DNA of 64,000 bases from Acidobacteriota bacterium (GTDB lineage Bacteria; Acidobacteriota; Blastocatellia; RBC074). The stretch's first letter is position 1. Every line of letters starts with the position of its first letter. The stretch spans positions 1 to 64,000 of the forward strand of contig JAFDVL010000064.1 in the NCBI GenBank assembly GCA_018268995.1. The letters are read 5' to 3'. A program made the position numbers and the translations under genes. Positions 42,567-52,216 of the stretch are shown in pieces. The notes beneath the pieces are model-generated. The model was not told where the DNA came from and ran no database searches. It worked only from the letters and a program-made list of their open reading frames with translations.

Positions 42567-43592
42567 CTATGTCGCTGTGACGGTTGGCTCGCTTTCTACG
42601 ATTGCTACCAGTTTGCGTCGCAACGCATAAATCAACTCTCGTACCCCTGTTCCAGCCGCAGCGGAAATCGCATAAAACTCCAATCCCTTATTTTGGCAAA
42701 AAGCCTGGAATTCTTTGAGCCGTTCAGGATCATCCAGAGCATCAATCTTGTTTGCCACAACGATTTCGGGTTTCTCTGCTACCACAGGACTATATGCAGC
42801 TAGCTCATGCCGGATCGTTCTATAAGCTTCGATTGGGTCTTTTGTCAGACTGGAAAGATCAACCACGTGGACTAAGAACTTTGTTCGTTCGATGTGCCGC
42901 AAAAACCGATCCCCCAACCCGGCCCCTTCGTGTGCGCCTTCAATTAAGCCTGGAATGTCGGCGACAACGCAGGTTTTGTAATCGCCCAAATCAACGACGC
43001 CAAGATGTGGCTCCAGTGTCGTAAATGGATAATCTGCAATTTTCGGTCGCGCAGCGGAAATCCGTGAAATCAAGGTGGACTTTCCTGCATTTGGCAGCCC
43101 AACCAATCCGACATCTGCAATAAGCTTTAATTCAATTAACAAATATCGTTCTTCGCCTGGTTTCCCATCTTCGTGATGTCGCGGGGCACGGTTTGTTGGG
43201 GTCGCAAACTGCGCATTGCCCCTGCCACCACGTCCACCGCGTGCCACCACAAATTGTTCGCCCGGATGAGTAAAATCATGAAGAACTTCTTCTGTTAACT
43301 CATCCATCACCACCGTTCCAACCGGAACGGGAATAACCATATCCTCGCCATTTTGCCCATGCCGATTGGAGCCTTCACCGTGCTTTCCGCGACCGGCTTT
43401 GTTTTCCGGTCGGTAGCGCAAATGCAAAAGCGTATTCAGGCTTTCGGTAGCCTCAATAATTACCGATCCGCCGTTTCCGCCATCGCCACCGGAAGGGCCA
43501 CCGCGGGGGACAAATTTCTCGCGCCGAAACGCCAAAATTCCATTGCCACCATCGCCCCCCTTCACATAGATTTTTGCGCGATCAATCAGCAT
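42567..43592 (-). CDS. obgE: Obg-family GTPase
   Basis: A 341-residue GTPase acting in 50S ribosome assembly and stringent control. The Gly-rich Obg fold fills the N-terminal half (KGGDGGNGILAFRREKFVPRGGPSGGDGGNGG). The G domain has G1 GLPNAGKST, G3 DIPGLIEGAHEGAGLG, G4 NKID and G5 region ISAAAGTGVREL. It is slightly shorter than proteins with the extra C-terminal OCT domain, which is absent. It follows rpmA with the usual gene order. Confidence 0.96.
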   Translation of the reverse strand: MLIDRAKIYVKGGDGGNGILAFRREKFVPRGGPSGGDGGNGGSVIIEATESLNTLLHLRYRPENKAGRGKHGEGSNRHGQNGEDMVIPVPVGTVVMDELTEEVLHDFTHPGEQFVVARGGRGGRGNAQFATPTNRAPRHHEDGKPGEERYLLIELKLIADVGLVGLPNAGKSTLISRISAARPKIADYPFTTLEPHLGVVDLGDYKTCVVADIPGLIEGAHEGAGLGDRFLRHIERTKFLVHVVDLSSLTKDPIEAYRTIRHELAAYSPVVAEKPEIVVANKIDALDDPERLKEFQAFCQNKGLEFYAISAAAGTGVRELIYALRRKLVAIVESEPTVTAT

Positions 43593-43601
43593 TTTTACAG
43601 C

Positions 43602-43630
43602 TTCAAATTTGAGATTTCAAATTTGAAATC
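43602..43630. repeat. AT-rich palindromes in the rpmA-obgE spacer
   Basis: GATTTCAAATTTGAAATC (43613-43630) is a perfect 18-bp palindrome, preceded by CTTCAAATTTGAG. A related TCAAATTTGAAA lies between rplU and rpmA near 43912. The motif is confined to these spacers as far as I can see and could be a processing or regulatory site of the operon. Confidence 0.5.
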
Positions 43631-43632
43631 AC

Positions 43633-43893
<261 letters not shown>

Positions 43894-43944
43894 GACTTAA
43901 ATTCCTTACTCTCAAATTTGAAACTGTAGTTTTCAAATTTTCAA

Positions 43945-44259
43945 TTAGGCAATCGCATCAATCTTCACCGCAGTGAAGCCCTGACGATGCCCTTTCAATT
44001 TCTTAAATTGTTTGCGACGCTTAAACTTGAACACCAGAACTTTTGGTGCACGTCCTTGCTTCACAACGGTTCCGGTAACTTTCGCCCCAGACACAAGCGG
44101 AGCACCAATGGTTACGCCATTGTCACCACCCGTTGCAAGAACTTCGCCAAATTCAACTGCATCGCCCTCGTTTTTGTCCGCGAGCGAAGGAACACGAACG
44201 ACCTCGCCGGATTGAACTCGGAACTGTTTGCCGCCGCTGCGGATAATTGCATATGCCAC
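43945..44259 (-). CDS. rplU: 50S ribosomal protein L21
   Basis: A 104-residue large-subunit protein that binds 23S rRNA. AYAIIRSGGKQFRVQSGEVVRV opens it and KRRKQFKKLKGHRQGFTAVKIDAI is the typical C-terminal RNA-binding tail. It is the first gene of the rplU-rpmA-obgE-nadD-rsfS-rlmH-dksA-like operon. Confidence 0.97.
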   Translation of the reverse strand: MAYAIIRSGGKQFRVQSGEVVRVPSLADKNEGDAVEFGEVLATGGDNGVTIGAPLVSGAKVTGTVVKQGRAPKVLVFKFKRRKQFKKLKGHRQGFTAVKIDAIA

Positions 44260-44397
44260 TGTCTGAATACCTCCCGATAGGGTTAACGTAGAAAGCCGCA
44301 GATTATAGGTTGTTGGCCAGGAAAGTGCAACCTGAAAGCAGATTTGTTGCGAACTTGTCTTCAGATACGAATTCCTCGCAAGCCTTCTTAAGACAAC

Positions 44398-44922
44398 TTA
44401 ATGTAACACTGGATTGGATGAGTGACGTTGTGTCGGAGATAGGGCGTCAAGGCTCCGCGTCGGATGCTCGGTGATACTATTTTTTCCCTCTGTGATTAAG
44501 GAAGAAGGAACTTGCGTGTTTTCCTGAGGCACCAGCTTTGATGTCTCATCACGATTGGTTTGCCCGAAAATCCTTGTATAGAGCCACGGAAGGCGAAAGA
44601 GGCATAAACCAACAAAGATCATCCCAAATGAAATTAATGCCAGTTGCGACCAAAGAGGACTCCATTCTCTGGATTGCGGGGGGACTGTAGATAAAATCAA
44701 CAAGACGGTAAAGGCCAGCATGATAAGGCCACCGCCTCCGATAAAACTCAAGGTGAGTCCAAAATCTTGCAGGGAAAATTTCTTTTCAGCAGGCTCGTCT
44801 TCAGAAGTTGCTTCACGTAAATACTCGGCAACCAAATGATAAACGACTTGAAGATGCATGCCACAAACGCGGCAAAATTTTTGATCTTCCGACGCGGCTA
44901 CGCCACAAGCAGGACAAAACAT
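44398..44922 (-). CDS. Zinc-ribbon membrane protein
   Basis: A 174-residue protein with an N-terminal zinc ribbon (FCPACGVAASEDQKFCRVCG, CxxC-x12-CxxC) and two membrane segments: GLTLSFIGGGGLIMLAFTVLLIL (about 53-75) and LWSQLALISFGMIFVGLCLF (about 88-108). The C-terminal 60 residues are polar and probably disordered. The layout is common in Acidobacteriota, where such proteins precede unrelated genes. Function is unknown; it is monocistronic as far as seen. Confidence 0.85.
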   Translation of the reverse strand: MFCPACGVAASEDQKFCRVCGMHLQVVYHLVAEYLREATSEDEPAEKKFSLQDFGLTLSFIGGGGLIMLAFTVLLILSTVPPQSREWSPLWSQLALISFGMIFVGLCLFRLPWLYTRIFGQTNRDETSKLVPQENTQVPSSLITEGKNSITEHPTRSLDALSPTQRHSSNPVLH

Positions 44923-44985
44923 ACAACCTCCTCAATGCTTCGCGAGCAAATGTTGGTTTCGTTTCCCGTTGTTAACGTGTGTGGC

Positions 44986-46341
44986 TTAAATCAGATCCCA
45001 GGGCTTGCGCGCCTTGCGGCTGAGCAATTTGGAAGCTGCGGAATCATTTACAAAATCTTCTTTCCCGGCATCCCACACCAAGCGCCGTCCTGTTTTGAAA
45101 GCAATGTTACCAAGATGAGCAACCGCCGTTGAGCGATGCCCGATCTCTGGTTCTGCGATTGTCTTTTTGCGTGATCGTAGACATTCAATAAAGTTTGCGC
45201 AATGTAAATCAGTCGAATCTCGGCCCTGAACTCGCCGGGCTTCCATACGGTAAGTTTCAATGGGTGCGTTCATATCCTGCGTGCCATCGCGACGGCGTCT
45301 GGCATTCGGTTCAGGAAAAACCTCATACCCAATCCGGTCACAGACGATGGTGCCATTGGTGCCGTAGTACGCTTCCCCGTTCGGACGATCTGATGTCCCG
45401 CGTGCGCCATAATAATTAAATCCAGGCGTGCGAATGCCCATTCCCATTCCGTTCATGTTGCAGGCCTCATAGCTCATCATAAAGCCAGGATATTCATAGG
45501 TCACCTGCAACACGTCGGGCATTTCTCCCATATCTTTGACCGAAAATCTTCCGCCAGTAGCAGTAATGGTTTTCGGGGCATCTACGCCCATTACCTGATG
45601 CACCGTATCAAAACGATGAGTCCCAAAATCGGTGATCGTCCCGCCAGCGTAATCCCAGAACCAACGATACCACCGCAAATGGCGATTCTTGTTGTAGGGA
45701 ACTTTTGGCGCAGGGCCTAAATACATTTCCCAATCAAGCCCTTCCGGCACGGGCGCATCGGCAACTCTGCCAATGCCAAACGGTGTAGTGTTACTGTAAT
45801 TCCAGACGCGCACAAAGCGTACTTCACCCAGCTTGCCAGATTGAATAATTTCCTGCACTTCTTTGTAATGTGGCGCAGAACGGTGCTGCATGCCTGTCTG
45901 CACAACACGATTATTCTTGTTAGCCGCAGTCACGATGGCACGCCCCTCTTTGATGCTGTACGCAAGTGGTTTTTCGACATACACATCTTTGCCCGCATTA
46001 CAGGCCATCACCGAAATGATTGCATGCCAGTGATCTGGCGTCGCAACGTGAACAGCATCCACAGATTTCAAATCAAGGACTTTACGAAAGTCCTGAAAAA
46101 CCTGTGCCGAGGAGCCGGCCCACGCTCTTGCACCTTCGGCGTTCGGCAAATAAACATCGCACAGTGCGTTGTATTCCACATTTGGCACAGCCTGCATAAG
46201 TCTGGCGACTTGCGTTCCGCGCCCACCACAACCGATCAAAGCGAGGTGAACACGATCATTCGCACCGAGGATTTTGTTGTAGGAAACAGCCGTCGTCGTG
46301 ACAACCGCCGTGCTGGATTTGATAAATTCGCGTCGTTTCAT
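44986..46341 (-). CDS. Tat-exported Gfo/Idh/MocA-family oxidoreductase
   Basis: A 451-residue dehydrogenase with a twin-arginine-like signal (KRREFIKSSTAVVTTTAVS). The Rossmann domain carries ALIGCGGRGTQVARLM and the family motif VEKPLAYSIKEGRAIV; the C-terminal domain includes DFGTHRFDTVHQVMGVD. Exported members of this type are common in sugar-degrading operons of Planctomycetota and Acidobacteriota. It is the last gene of the six-gene operon, 22 nt after the RraA-like gene. The start at 46341 is preferred because it places the twin-arginine motif at the N-terminus. Confidence 0.87.
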   Translation of the reverse strand: MKRREFIKSSTAVVTTTAVSYNKILGANDRVHLALIGCGGRGTQVARLMQAVPNVEYNALCDVYLPNAEGARAWAGSSAQVFQDFRKVLDLKSVDAVHVATPDHWHAIISVMACNAGKDVYVEKPLAYSIKEGRAIVTAANKNNRVVQTGMQHRSAPHYKEVQEIIQSGKLGEVRFVRVWNYSNTTPFGIGRVADAPVPEGLDWEMYLGPAPKVPYNKNRHLRWYRWFWDYAGGTITDFGTHRFDTVHQVMGVDAPKTITATGGRFSVKDMGEMPDVLQVTYEYPGFMMSYEACNMNGMGMGIRTPGFNYYGARGTSDRPNGEAYYGTNGTIVCDRIGYEVFPEPNARRRRDGTQDMNAPIETYRMEARRVQGRDSTDLHCANFIECLRSRKKTIAEPEIGHRSTAVAHLGNIAFKTGRRLVWDAGKEDFVNDSAASKLLSRKARKPWDLI

Positions 46342-46363
46342 ATTAGTTTTCGGTGAATAGCAA

Positions 46364-47122
46364 TCAAATGCGATTAAACTTCTCAATTGCCTGCGTTAGA
46401 GATTTGAACTGGCGAATGAATGGAAACATCCCTTTTTCGCGTGCATCAATTTCCTGCGCTTTTTTCAGGACTTCTTCAGCACGCTCTTGCGGCACAACAA
46501 CGACGCCATCTTCGTCAGCAACAACGATGTCGCCGGGACGAACCGTGATGCCAGCACATTCCACCGGGATATTGCGCGCAACCGTTGCGTAATGCCCGAC
46601 CGCAGTGCGGGGCGTCGCCGAACGGGCGTACACCGTTAACCCCATTCGCCGCACATCCCAAATATCACGAATTGCCCCATCCAATACCATTCCAGCCATT
46701 CCACGCACCTTGGCCGCCGTCGCCATCAGATTCCCCATAGCCGCGATGTCAAGCGTGCCTTCCATCACGATCACACCGACTTCGCCCGGTTTAGCGTTAT
46801 CAATCATCTCAACGGAATGCTTGGTCGAAAGCGCAGGGGTCGCCTGTTCCAGCGGAGCAGGCTTCACCAAAGAGGTTACCGCCCGTCCGACAATCGGCGT
46901 CCCGGTGATAAGTTTCATGTCATAGCGCATGGTGCCAACTTTGCCCGTCACCAATTCGACTGCATCAGACACAGAGGCTGGATAGGTTTTCTTAAAAGCA
47001 GCAATGATCGGTTCATCCGGTGGGCCGGATTTTTTCTGGACGGCAGCAATCGTTAAGGCCCCAATGATTGCAATGATCGGGATAGCCAGGAAATAAATTC
47101 GTCGGTTCGTCAGTTTTTTCAT
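46364..47122 (-). CDS. RraA-family protein with membrane anchor
   Basis: A 252-residue protein with an N-terminal membrane segment (IYFLAIPIIAIIGALTIAAV) followed by an RraA/HMG-aldolase domain. VLDGAIRDIWDVRRMGLTVYARSATP and GDIVVADEDGVVVVPQERAEEVLKKA are characteristic; the Arg-Asp pair in AIRDI is the catalytic/metal-site region of the 4-hydroxy-4-methyl-2-oxoglutarate aldolases. The family splits oxo-acids or, in RraA, inhibits RNase E. Export and the operon point to the aldolase-type chemistry. It begins 9 nt after the GMC oxidoreductase. Confidence 0.85.
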   Translation of the reverse strand: MKKLTNRRIYFLAIPIIAIIGALTIAAVQKKSGPPDEPIIAAFKKTYPASVSDAVELVTGKVGTMRYDMKLITGTPIVGRAVTSLVKPAPLEQATPALSTKHSVEMIDNAKPGEVGVIVMEGTLDIAAMGNLMATAAKVRGMAGMVLDGAIRDIWDVRRMGLTVYARSATPRTAVGHYATVARNIPVECAGITVRPGDIVVADEDGVVVVPQERAEEVLKKAQEIDAREKGMFPFIRQFKSLTQAIEKFNRI

Positions 47123-47131
47123 GCGGTTCCC

Positions 47132-48751
47132 TCACGCCTCTTTCTTCATTTTCTCTTTGATAAAATCAGCACAGCGCGAAGCCAATGCCATCACCGTCAA
47201 GGTCGGGTTTTTCTCAGAAAAATCAATAAACCCGCTGCCATCGGCCACGAACAAATTCTTCACATCATGCGATTGCAGGTAAGGCGTGAGCACAGAGGTT
47301 TTCGGGTCAGTGCCCATTTTTGCGGTGCCTGCCCAGTGAACGCTGTCTACGCCCGCATTCGGGTTGACGTTTGTGATGACGCCACCTGAGGCTTCGATGA
47401 TTGAGGTAATTTTTTCGATTGCATCTTTGGCAATGGCATTATCCTCGGTGGTCATATTGAAATGAATCTTGGGCACGCTCAGGCCATAGATATCTTTGAC
47501 TGTCGGATCAAGTTCGACATAGCGCCCCGGCGAGGCAATCATTCCATTTTGGGAATACAAACTGATGAGCGCCGGATAGCGTTCGCGCACGGAGCGTTTG
47601 AAATCCCCACCAAACCCTGGCAAGTGCGTCGCAAAGTTCGGATTGCCTGTTCCAACGCGAGTTCCTGAATCTACGATGATGTGATAGCCCTTGGGGAAAT
47701 CAGGATGTGGCTTTTCCCAATAGAACGAGGCAATGTAGGCGTGACTGCTTTCGGTGCCATCATCGTTGTAAACATCGCGGCCTTTGAGCGATGGCAAATA
47801 GCCTTGGGCACTGACGGACGTGTGCGAAATGAGATTTTTGCCAACCAGACCGCTGGAATTCGCCAGTCCGTTCGGGAAGTGATTGGATTTAGATAATAAC
47901 AACAAGCGCGCCGATTCAATTGGGCCACAGGCCAGGACAACATTCTTCGCCTTGACCTCATAACTCTGACGCGTGCGGGCGTCGAAATAGCGAACGCCTG
48001 TGGCACGGCTGCCATCTGTGCTCATCATCACTTCAGCCGCATTGGCATACAGAATCAATTTGCACTTGCCCGTTTTGGTTGCAGCCGGAATCGCCGTGTT
48101 TGCCGAGGTATATTTCGATTCTGCGTCACAGCCGCGCATGCAAACGCCACAGTAATGACAGACAGGCCGATTCGATGCGTGTTTTTCGGTCAGGATGGCC
48201 TTGCGGGCTGTAATCATCTTGAAGCGTTTTGCATCCAGCTTGTTGCAGCCTTTTTGAACTTCATATGCGGCGCAGTTCCATTTGAGCGGCTTTTGGTAAA
48301 TTCCATCCGGCACGTTCGGATGCTTATCTGCCGCGCCTGTCACGCCCATCATCGCTTCCATTCGATCATAATGCGGTGCAAGTTCGTCATAGCTCACAGG
48401 CCAGGTTGCAAAATCATATTTGCTGTTGCGCCAGCTCAGTCCCGCCCAAAGCAAGGTCTTGCCGCCGACGACCTTAGAAAGAAAATGATCTACGCGTTTG
48501 TTGCCTTCCTGTGTGAAAGGCTCCTTGCTTCGATCAACCGTCAAATGTTTACGCGGGTCCCAGCCTCTGCCGTTTTTTGGCAACTCATAAGGCATAGTGT
48601 GGCTGTAAAATTCTTTCGTCGGATCAACCCACTTCCCTGCTTCCAGCACGACGACAGATGCGCCTGCCTGAGCAAGTTGCATCGCAACGACACCACCAGC
48701 CGCGCCGGAGCCAACAACACAGACATCATAAGTTTGGGAGGTTTGATTCAT
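47132..48751 (-). CDS. GMC-family FAD-dependent oxidoreductase with Cys cluster
   Basis: A 539-residue dehydrogenase. The FAD-binding motif GSGAAGGVVAMQLAQAGASVVVLEAG is near the N-terminus, and the C-terminal active-site block carries VHWAGTAKMG and SEKNPTLTVMALASRCAD. A cluster CHYCGVCMRGC around residue 200 resembles the Cys set that binds a [3Fe-4S] cluster in bacterial FAD-glucose dehydrogenase subunits. It likely oxidises a sugar or alcohol and passes electrons on. No signal peptide is evident, so export, if any, would rely on a partner. Its start overlaps the stop of the second sulfurtransferase gene (ATGA). Confidence 0.88.
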   Translation of the reverse strand: MNQTSQTYDVCVVGSGAAGGVVAMQLAQAGASVVVLEAGKWVDPTKEFYSHTMPYELPKNGRGWDPRKHLTVDRSKEPFTQEGNKRVDHFLSKVVGGKTLLWAGLSWRNSKYDFATWPVSYDELAPHYDRMEAMMGVTGAADKHPNVPDGIYQKPLKWNCAAYEVQKGCNKLDAKRFKMITARKAILTEKHASNRPVCHYCGVCMRGCDAESKYTSANTAIPAATKTGKCKLILYANAAEVMMSTDGSRATGVRYFDARTRQSYEVKAKNVVLACGPIESARLLLLSKSNHFPNGLANSSGLVGKNLISHTSVSAQGYLPSLKGRDVYNDDGTESSHAYIASFYWEKPHPDFPKGYHIIVDSGTRVGTGNPNFATHLPGFGGDFKRSVRERYPALISLYSQNGMIASPGRYVELDPTVKDIYGLSVPKIHFNMTTEDNAIAKDAIEKITSIIEASGGVITNVNPNAGVDSVHWAGTAKMGTDPKTSVLTPYLQSHDVKNLFVADGSGFIDFSEKNPTLTVMALASRCADFIKEKMKKEA

Positions 48752-49680
48752 TTTGGATTTTTTCCTGTGACAACCTGAGCGCCTTCAGATTTGGCCCATT
48801 CGGTGAAGGAGCCGTCATACATCGCCACGTCGTAGCCCAAATATTTCAGCGTAAAATACGCATGGGAAGCCATCATTCCGATCCAGCAGTATGTCACCAT
48901 TTTCTTGTCTGGCGTTGCTCCCGCTGCTTCATACATTTTGCGCAACTCTGCTACGGGCTTGAGCGTCGGCGCTTCTTTGCTGACATAGTTTTGCGTCCAG
49001 TACACATTGACCGCACCAGGAATATGCCCGCTCAGGGGCAAATCAGGGCGCTTGATTGATCCATCGTAGCCATCGGGTTGTCGCGCATCGAGCAGCAGAG
49101 TAACTGGCTGATCTGAAGCCACGGATAACCACGAAATATCACGCACAGCCTCGCGTTGCATAATTATTTTCGGGTTGAGCCGAGGCGTAAAGTTCCCAGC
49201 TTTGATTTCCGGGGCTATGGTCGAAACCTCACGCTTTTCTGCTTTCCATTTTTCCAGCCCACCATCCAGCAATGCGGCTTGATTCCCCAGGCCTAAATAA
49301 TCCAACGTGAAATAGGTTCGCGCCGATAACAACCCCTGCGTGTCACAGTACAGAATTACCCGCGAATCGTCGTTAACGCCGACTTGAGCGAAAAGTTGTT
49401 GCAGCTTTTCAACGGGCGGAAGCTCATTCACGACGCCACTCCGCGAGGTAATCAAATCGGCGTAAAGCAGGAAACGTGCGCCCGGAATGTGCGCCGTGTC
49501 ATAATTTTTTCGCGTCTGTCCAATGTGCAAGAGGACAACTTTGGGATTCGTAAGATTCTTTGCCAGCCAGTCAGTTGAAACCAGCAAATTGGTACGAGCT
49601 GATCTGGGCTTGGCGGGTTGCGCCTGAACGGCGAGCAGCAAAACCATCATGCATAAACAGGTCTCAATCAATCGCTTCAT
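48748..49680 (-). CDS. Exported two-domain sulfurtransferase (rhodanese), paralogue 2
   Basis: A 310-residue rhodanese-type protein with a signal peptide (LCMMVLLLAVQAQ). Domain 1 spans about residues 30-150 and domain 2 about 165-305. The catalytic loop of domain 2 reads CWIGMMASH, unlike the CRKGVTA or CGSGVTA loops of known rhodanese and mercaptopyruvate sulfurtransferase; domain 1 also retains a Cys (YCDTQG). Sulfur transfer is therefore plausible but the substrate is open. It overlaps both neighbours by ATGA (49677-49680 and 48748-48751), so translation is fully coupled. Confidence 0.87.
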   Translation of the reverse strand: MKRLIETCLCMMVLLLAVQAQPAKPRSARTNLLVSTDWLAKNLTNPKVVLLHIGQTRKNYDTAHIPGARFLLYADLITSRSGVVNELPPVEKLQQLFAQVGVNDDSRVILYCDTQGLLSARTYFTLDYLGLGNQAALLDGGLEKWKAEKREVSTIAPEIKAGNFTPRLNPKIIMQREAVRDISWLSVASDQPVTLLLDARQPDGYDGSIKRPDLPLSGHIPGAVNVYWTQNYVSKEAPTLKPVAELRKMYEAAGATPDKKMVTYCWIGMMASHAYFTLKYLGYDVAMYDGSFTEWAKSEGAQVVTGKNPK

Positions 49681-50615
49681 TTGACTTTGTCTCCTGTGCT
49701 GACAGACGTATTTTCGGCGTTGCTCCATTCTAAAAATGAGCCATCGTACATCGCCACGTCGTAGCCCAAATACTTTGCCACAAAGTAAGTATGTGAAGCC
49801 TGCACGCCTGTGCGGCAATAACTCACCACCGTTTTGTCTTTGGTCGCACCTGCGGCTTCATACAGTTTGCGAAGCTCTGTCACCGGACGCAGAACAGGGT
49901 TTTCTTTGCTGACCAAATTCTTTTCCATCCAAAATACATTCGCTGACCCAGGAATATGCCCCCCTCGCTTCACGCCATCGCCGGGAGTCGCTCCGGTGTA
50001 CTCCGCATTTGGACGCGCGTCAATCAACGCATAGTTCGGCTTTTCAAGATTGCTGGTCGCCCAGGAAACATCGCGCACAATATCACGAACCATCAGGACA
50101 TTCGGTTTGAGCCGAGGCGAAAAATTCCCGGTTTTTAGTTCTGGAGTTTCGGTGCTCAATTGCCGTTTTTCAGCTTTCCATTTATCCAGTCCGCCATCCA
50201 GTAAGGCTGCTTGGTCACCCAGCCCCAGATAATCCAAGGTGAAATAGGCACGCGCAGCAAAAAGGTTGTAGTTATCGCTGTAGAGCACGATCCGGGAATC
50301 GTTATTGACTCCTAGTCCGGCAAACACGGTTTTCAGCTTCTCCACCGGAGGCATTTCATTCGGTTTGCCATCGCGCGTTGTCACCAGATCAGTCAAAGCC
50401 AGAAAACGAGCATTCGGGATATGGCCAGCAACATAATCTTTATTATCTCGCCCGACATAAATCAGGATAACTTTGGGATTGCTGGCATTTTTCGCTAACC
50501 AGTCAGTCGAAACCAACAGGTCAGAACGTCCAGCGGAAGTCTTTTTCGCCTGAGCGAAGACCAAGCCTGGGAGCATAAGACTAATGAGTAGGGTCAGAGT
50601 AATTCGTTTCATCAT
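49677..50615 (-). CDS. Exported two-domain sulfurtransferase (rhodanese), paralogue 1
   Basis: A 312-residue rhodanese-family protein with signal peptide (LLISLMLPGLVFAQ). The catalytic loop in domain 2 is CRTGVQASH, close to the classical CRKGVTA, so this copy looks active; domain 1 has Ser instead of Cys (LYSDNYN). It is clearly a tandem duplicate of the following gene, sharing LVSTDWLAKN, YFTLDYLGLGNQAALLDGGLxKWKAEKR and KYLGYDVAMYDGSFxEW blocks. It starts 3 nt after the sulfatase stop, which makes use of sulfur or sulfate released upstream a reasonable inference. Confidence 0.9.
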   Translation of the reverse strand: MMKRITLTLLISLMLPGLVFAQAKKTSAGRSDLLVSTDWLAKNASNPKVILIYVGRDNKDYVAGHIPNARFLALTDLVTTRDGKPNEMPPVEKLKTVFAGLGVNNDSRIVLYSDNYNLFAARAYFTLDYLGLGDQAALLDGGLDKWKAEKRQLSTETPELKTGNFSPRLKPNVLMVRDIVRDVSWATSNLEKPNYALIDARPNAEYTGATPGDGVKRGGHIPGSANVFWMEKNLVSKENPVLRPVTELRKLYEAAGATKDKTVVSYCRTGVQASHTYFVAKYLGYDVAMYDGSFLEWSNAENTSVSTGDKVK

Positions 50616-50618
50616 GTT

Positions 50619-51980
50619 TCACTTCATCAAATCAGAATTCGCTTGTTGAATTTCGGCAGGAAAGGTTTTCAGACGCGCAGCAATGCGTTGTCGCAACTCG
50701 CGGACAACTTCGGGATACCGCGCGGCTTGATTGTAACTTTCCCCCAGATCAATGCTCATATCGTAGAGTTCAGGTGTACTTAGAGTTTGGTTTATTTGAT
50801 TGTTTGCACCAGCCTGATACCGTTGCACGTTCCAGCGCGCCACGTGAATTTTCCACTTTCCGAATCTCGCTGTTTGCAAAAACTCTTTGTCGAAAAACAA
50901 ATACAAATTCCCAGGCGAGGTTTTCTCTTTGCCAAACAGGAAATTCACCGCACTCATCCCATCCAGCGGCAGTTTGGAGCCATTCGCCTCTCCGACCAGC
51001 GTCATCAGCGTTGGGAAAATATCAATTGTTGCTAGTGGTTCGTCTGAAACTGTACCACCTTTGATTTTGCCGGGCCAGCGGACAATGCCGGGGACGCGAA
51101 CGCCGCCGTCATACGTCCACCCTTTGCGCCCTCTAAGCTGGCCGGGCGAGCCTTGATACCAGGGGCCGTTGTCGCTCGCAAAAAAGACGAGGGTGTTCCT
51201 GTCCAGGCTCAAACGTTTCAGTGTCGCCAACACTTCGCCTACGCTCCAATCCAGTTCTTCGACTACATCGCCGTAAATTCCGCCTACCGACTTGCCTTTG
51301 AATTTGTCTGAAGCAAAGAGCGGAATATGCGGCATGTTGTGTGGCAAATAGAGGAAAAATGGCCGGGCTTTGTTTTGCTCGATAAATCGCGCCGCCTCTT
51401 GCGTGTAACGCAACGTCAGCGTCTCCTGCTTCACAGGCTGTTCGATGGTTTCATCCATCTTCTTCAGCATTGAAGGTTGCATGTCGTTGCTGTAGGGAAT
51501 GCCGAAGTAATAATCAAACCCGTGATCCAATGGACGATGCGGAGCCAAGTGCCCCAGATGCCATTTGCCAATGCAGCCCGTCGCATAGCCCCGCGCTTTC
51601 AAGGCTGTCGCGATGGTTGTTTCATTCGTCGGCAAACCCGTCTTATCCTGAAACGTTAGCACATTTGACAGATGCATGTTTTCAATGCCCATGCGTGCCG
51701 CATACCGCCCTGTCAGCAGCGCCGCGCGGGAAGGGGTGCAAACGGGCGAGACAGAATAAAAGCTGGTCAATTTCAGCCCCTCAGCTGCCATCCGATCCAG
51801 ATTTGGAGTCTTGATTGCCTGCGCACCAAAAGCGCTGAGATCACCATAGCCCATGTCATCGGCGTAGATGAAAATAATATTGGGCGGGCGATTGCTTTGC
51901 GTAGCATTGGATAAGGTAGTGCAAAAAAGCGTCAATAAAACCAACCACACCGCCTGCTGCGCGACTTTTTTTATTGGCAT
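50619..51980 (-). CDS. Sulfatase (formylglycine type)
   Basis: A 453-residue exported sulfatase. A signal peptide (VLLTLFCTTLSNA) is followed by the metal-binding RPPNIIFIYADDMGYGD and the active-site VCTPSRAALLTGRY, where the Cys would be converted to formylglycine. GKWHLGH and FFASDNGPW supply the remaining active-site residues. It hydrolyses sulfate esters, probably of polysaccharide sugars. It is the first gene of a six-gene operon (sulfatase, two sulfurtransferases, GMC oxidoreductase, RraA-like, Gfo/Idh/MocA) that suggests breakdown of a sulfated sugar. The maturase is not in this window. Confidence 0.92.
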   Translation of the reverse strand: MPIKKVAQQAVWLVLLTLFCTTLSNATQSNRPPNIIFIYADDMGYGDLSAFGAQAIKTPNLDRMAAEGLKLTSFYSVSPVCTPSRAALLTGRYAARMGIENMHLSNVLTFQDKTGLPTNETTIATALKARGYATGCIGKWHLGHLAPHRPLDHGFDYYFGIPYSNDMQPSMLKKMDETIEQPVKQETLTLRYTQEAARFIEQNKARPFFLYLPHNMPHIPLFASDKFKGKSVGGIYGDVVEELDWSVGEVLATLKRLSLDRNTLVFFASDNGPWYQGSPGQLRGRKGWTYDGGVRVPGIVRWPGKIKGGTVSDEPLATIDIFPTLMTLVGEANGSKLPLDGMSAVNFLFGKEKTSPGNLYLFFDKEFLQTARFGKWKIHVARWNVQRYQAGANNQINQTLSTPELYDMSIDLGESYNQAARYPEVVRELRQRIAARLKTFPAEIQQANSDLMK

Positions 51981-52216
51981 AGTGAATTCTGATTTTCCGA
52001 GAGAGCGTTGCCGGCGAGCATTCTAAATCGAAACTTAAAAAAGCAAAACCAGACAAGCAGAAATAATTAAGGTCAGCCAAGACTTAACTCATAGAAATCA
52101 AATAGATTCTGGGAAGTCTTTTTGATAAATTTTCGCTCCACTTCAATTTTATTGTTAATACTTCACTGCTCTGGTCGTTTTCGTGGTTGTAGACGCGAAT
52201 TTGTAAGGAGGCTATT

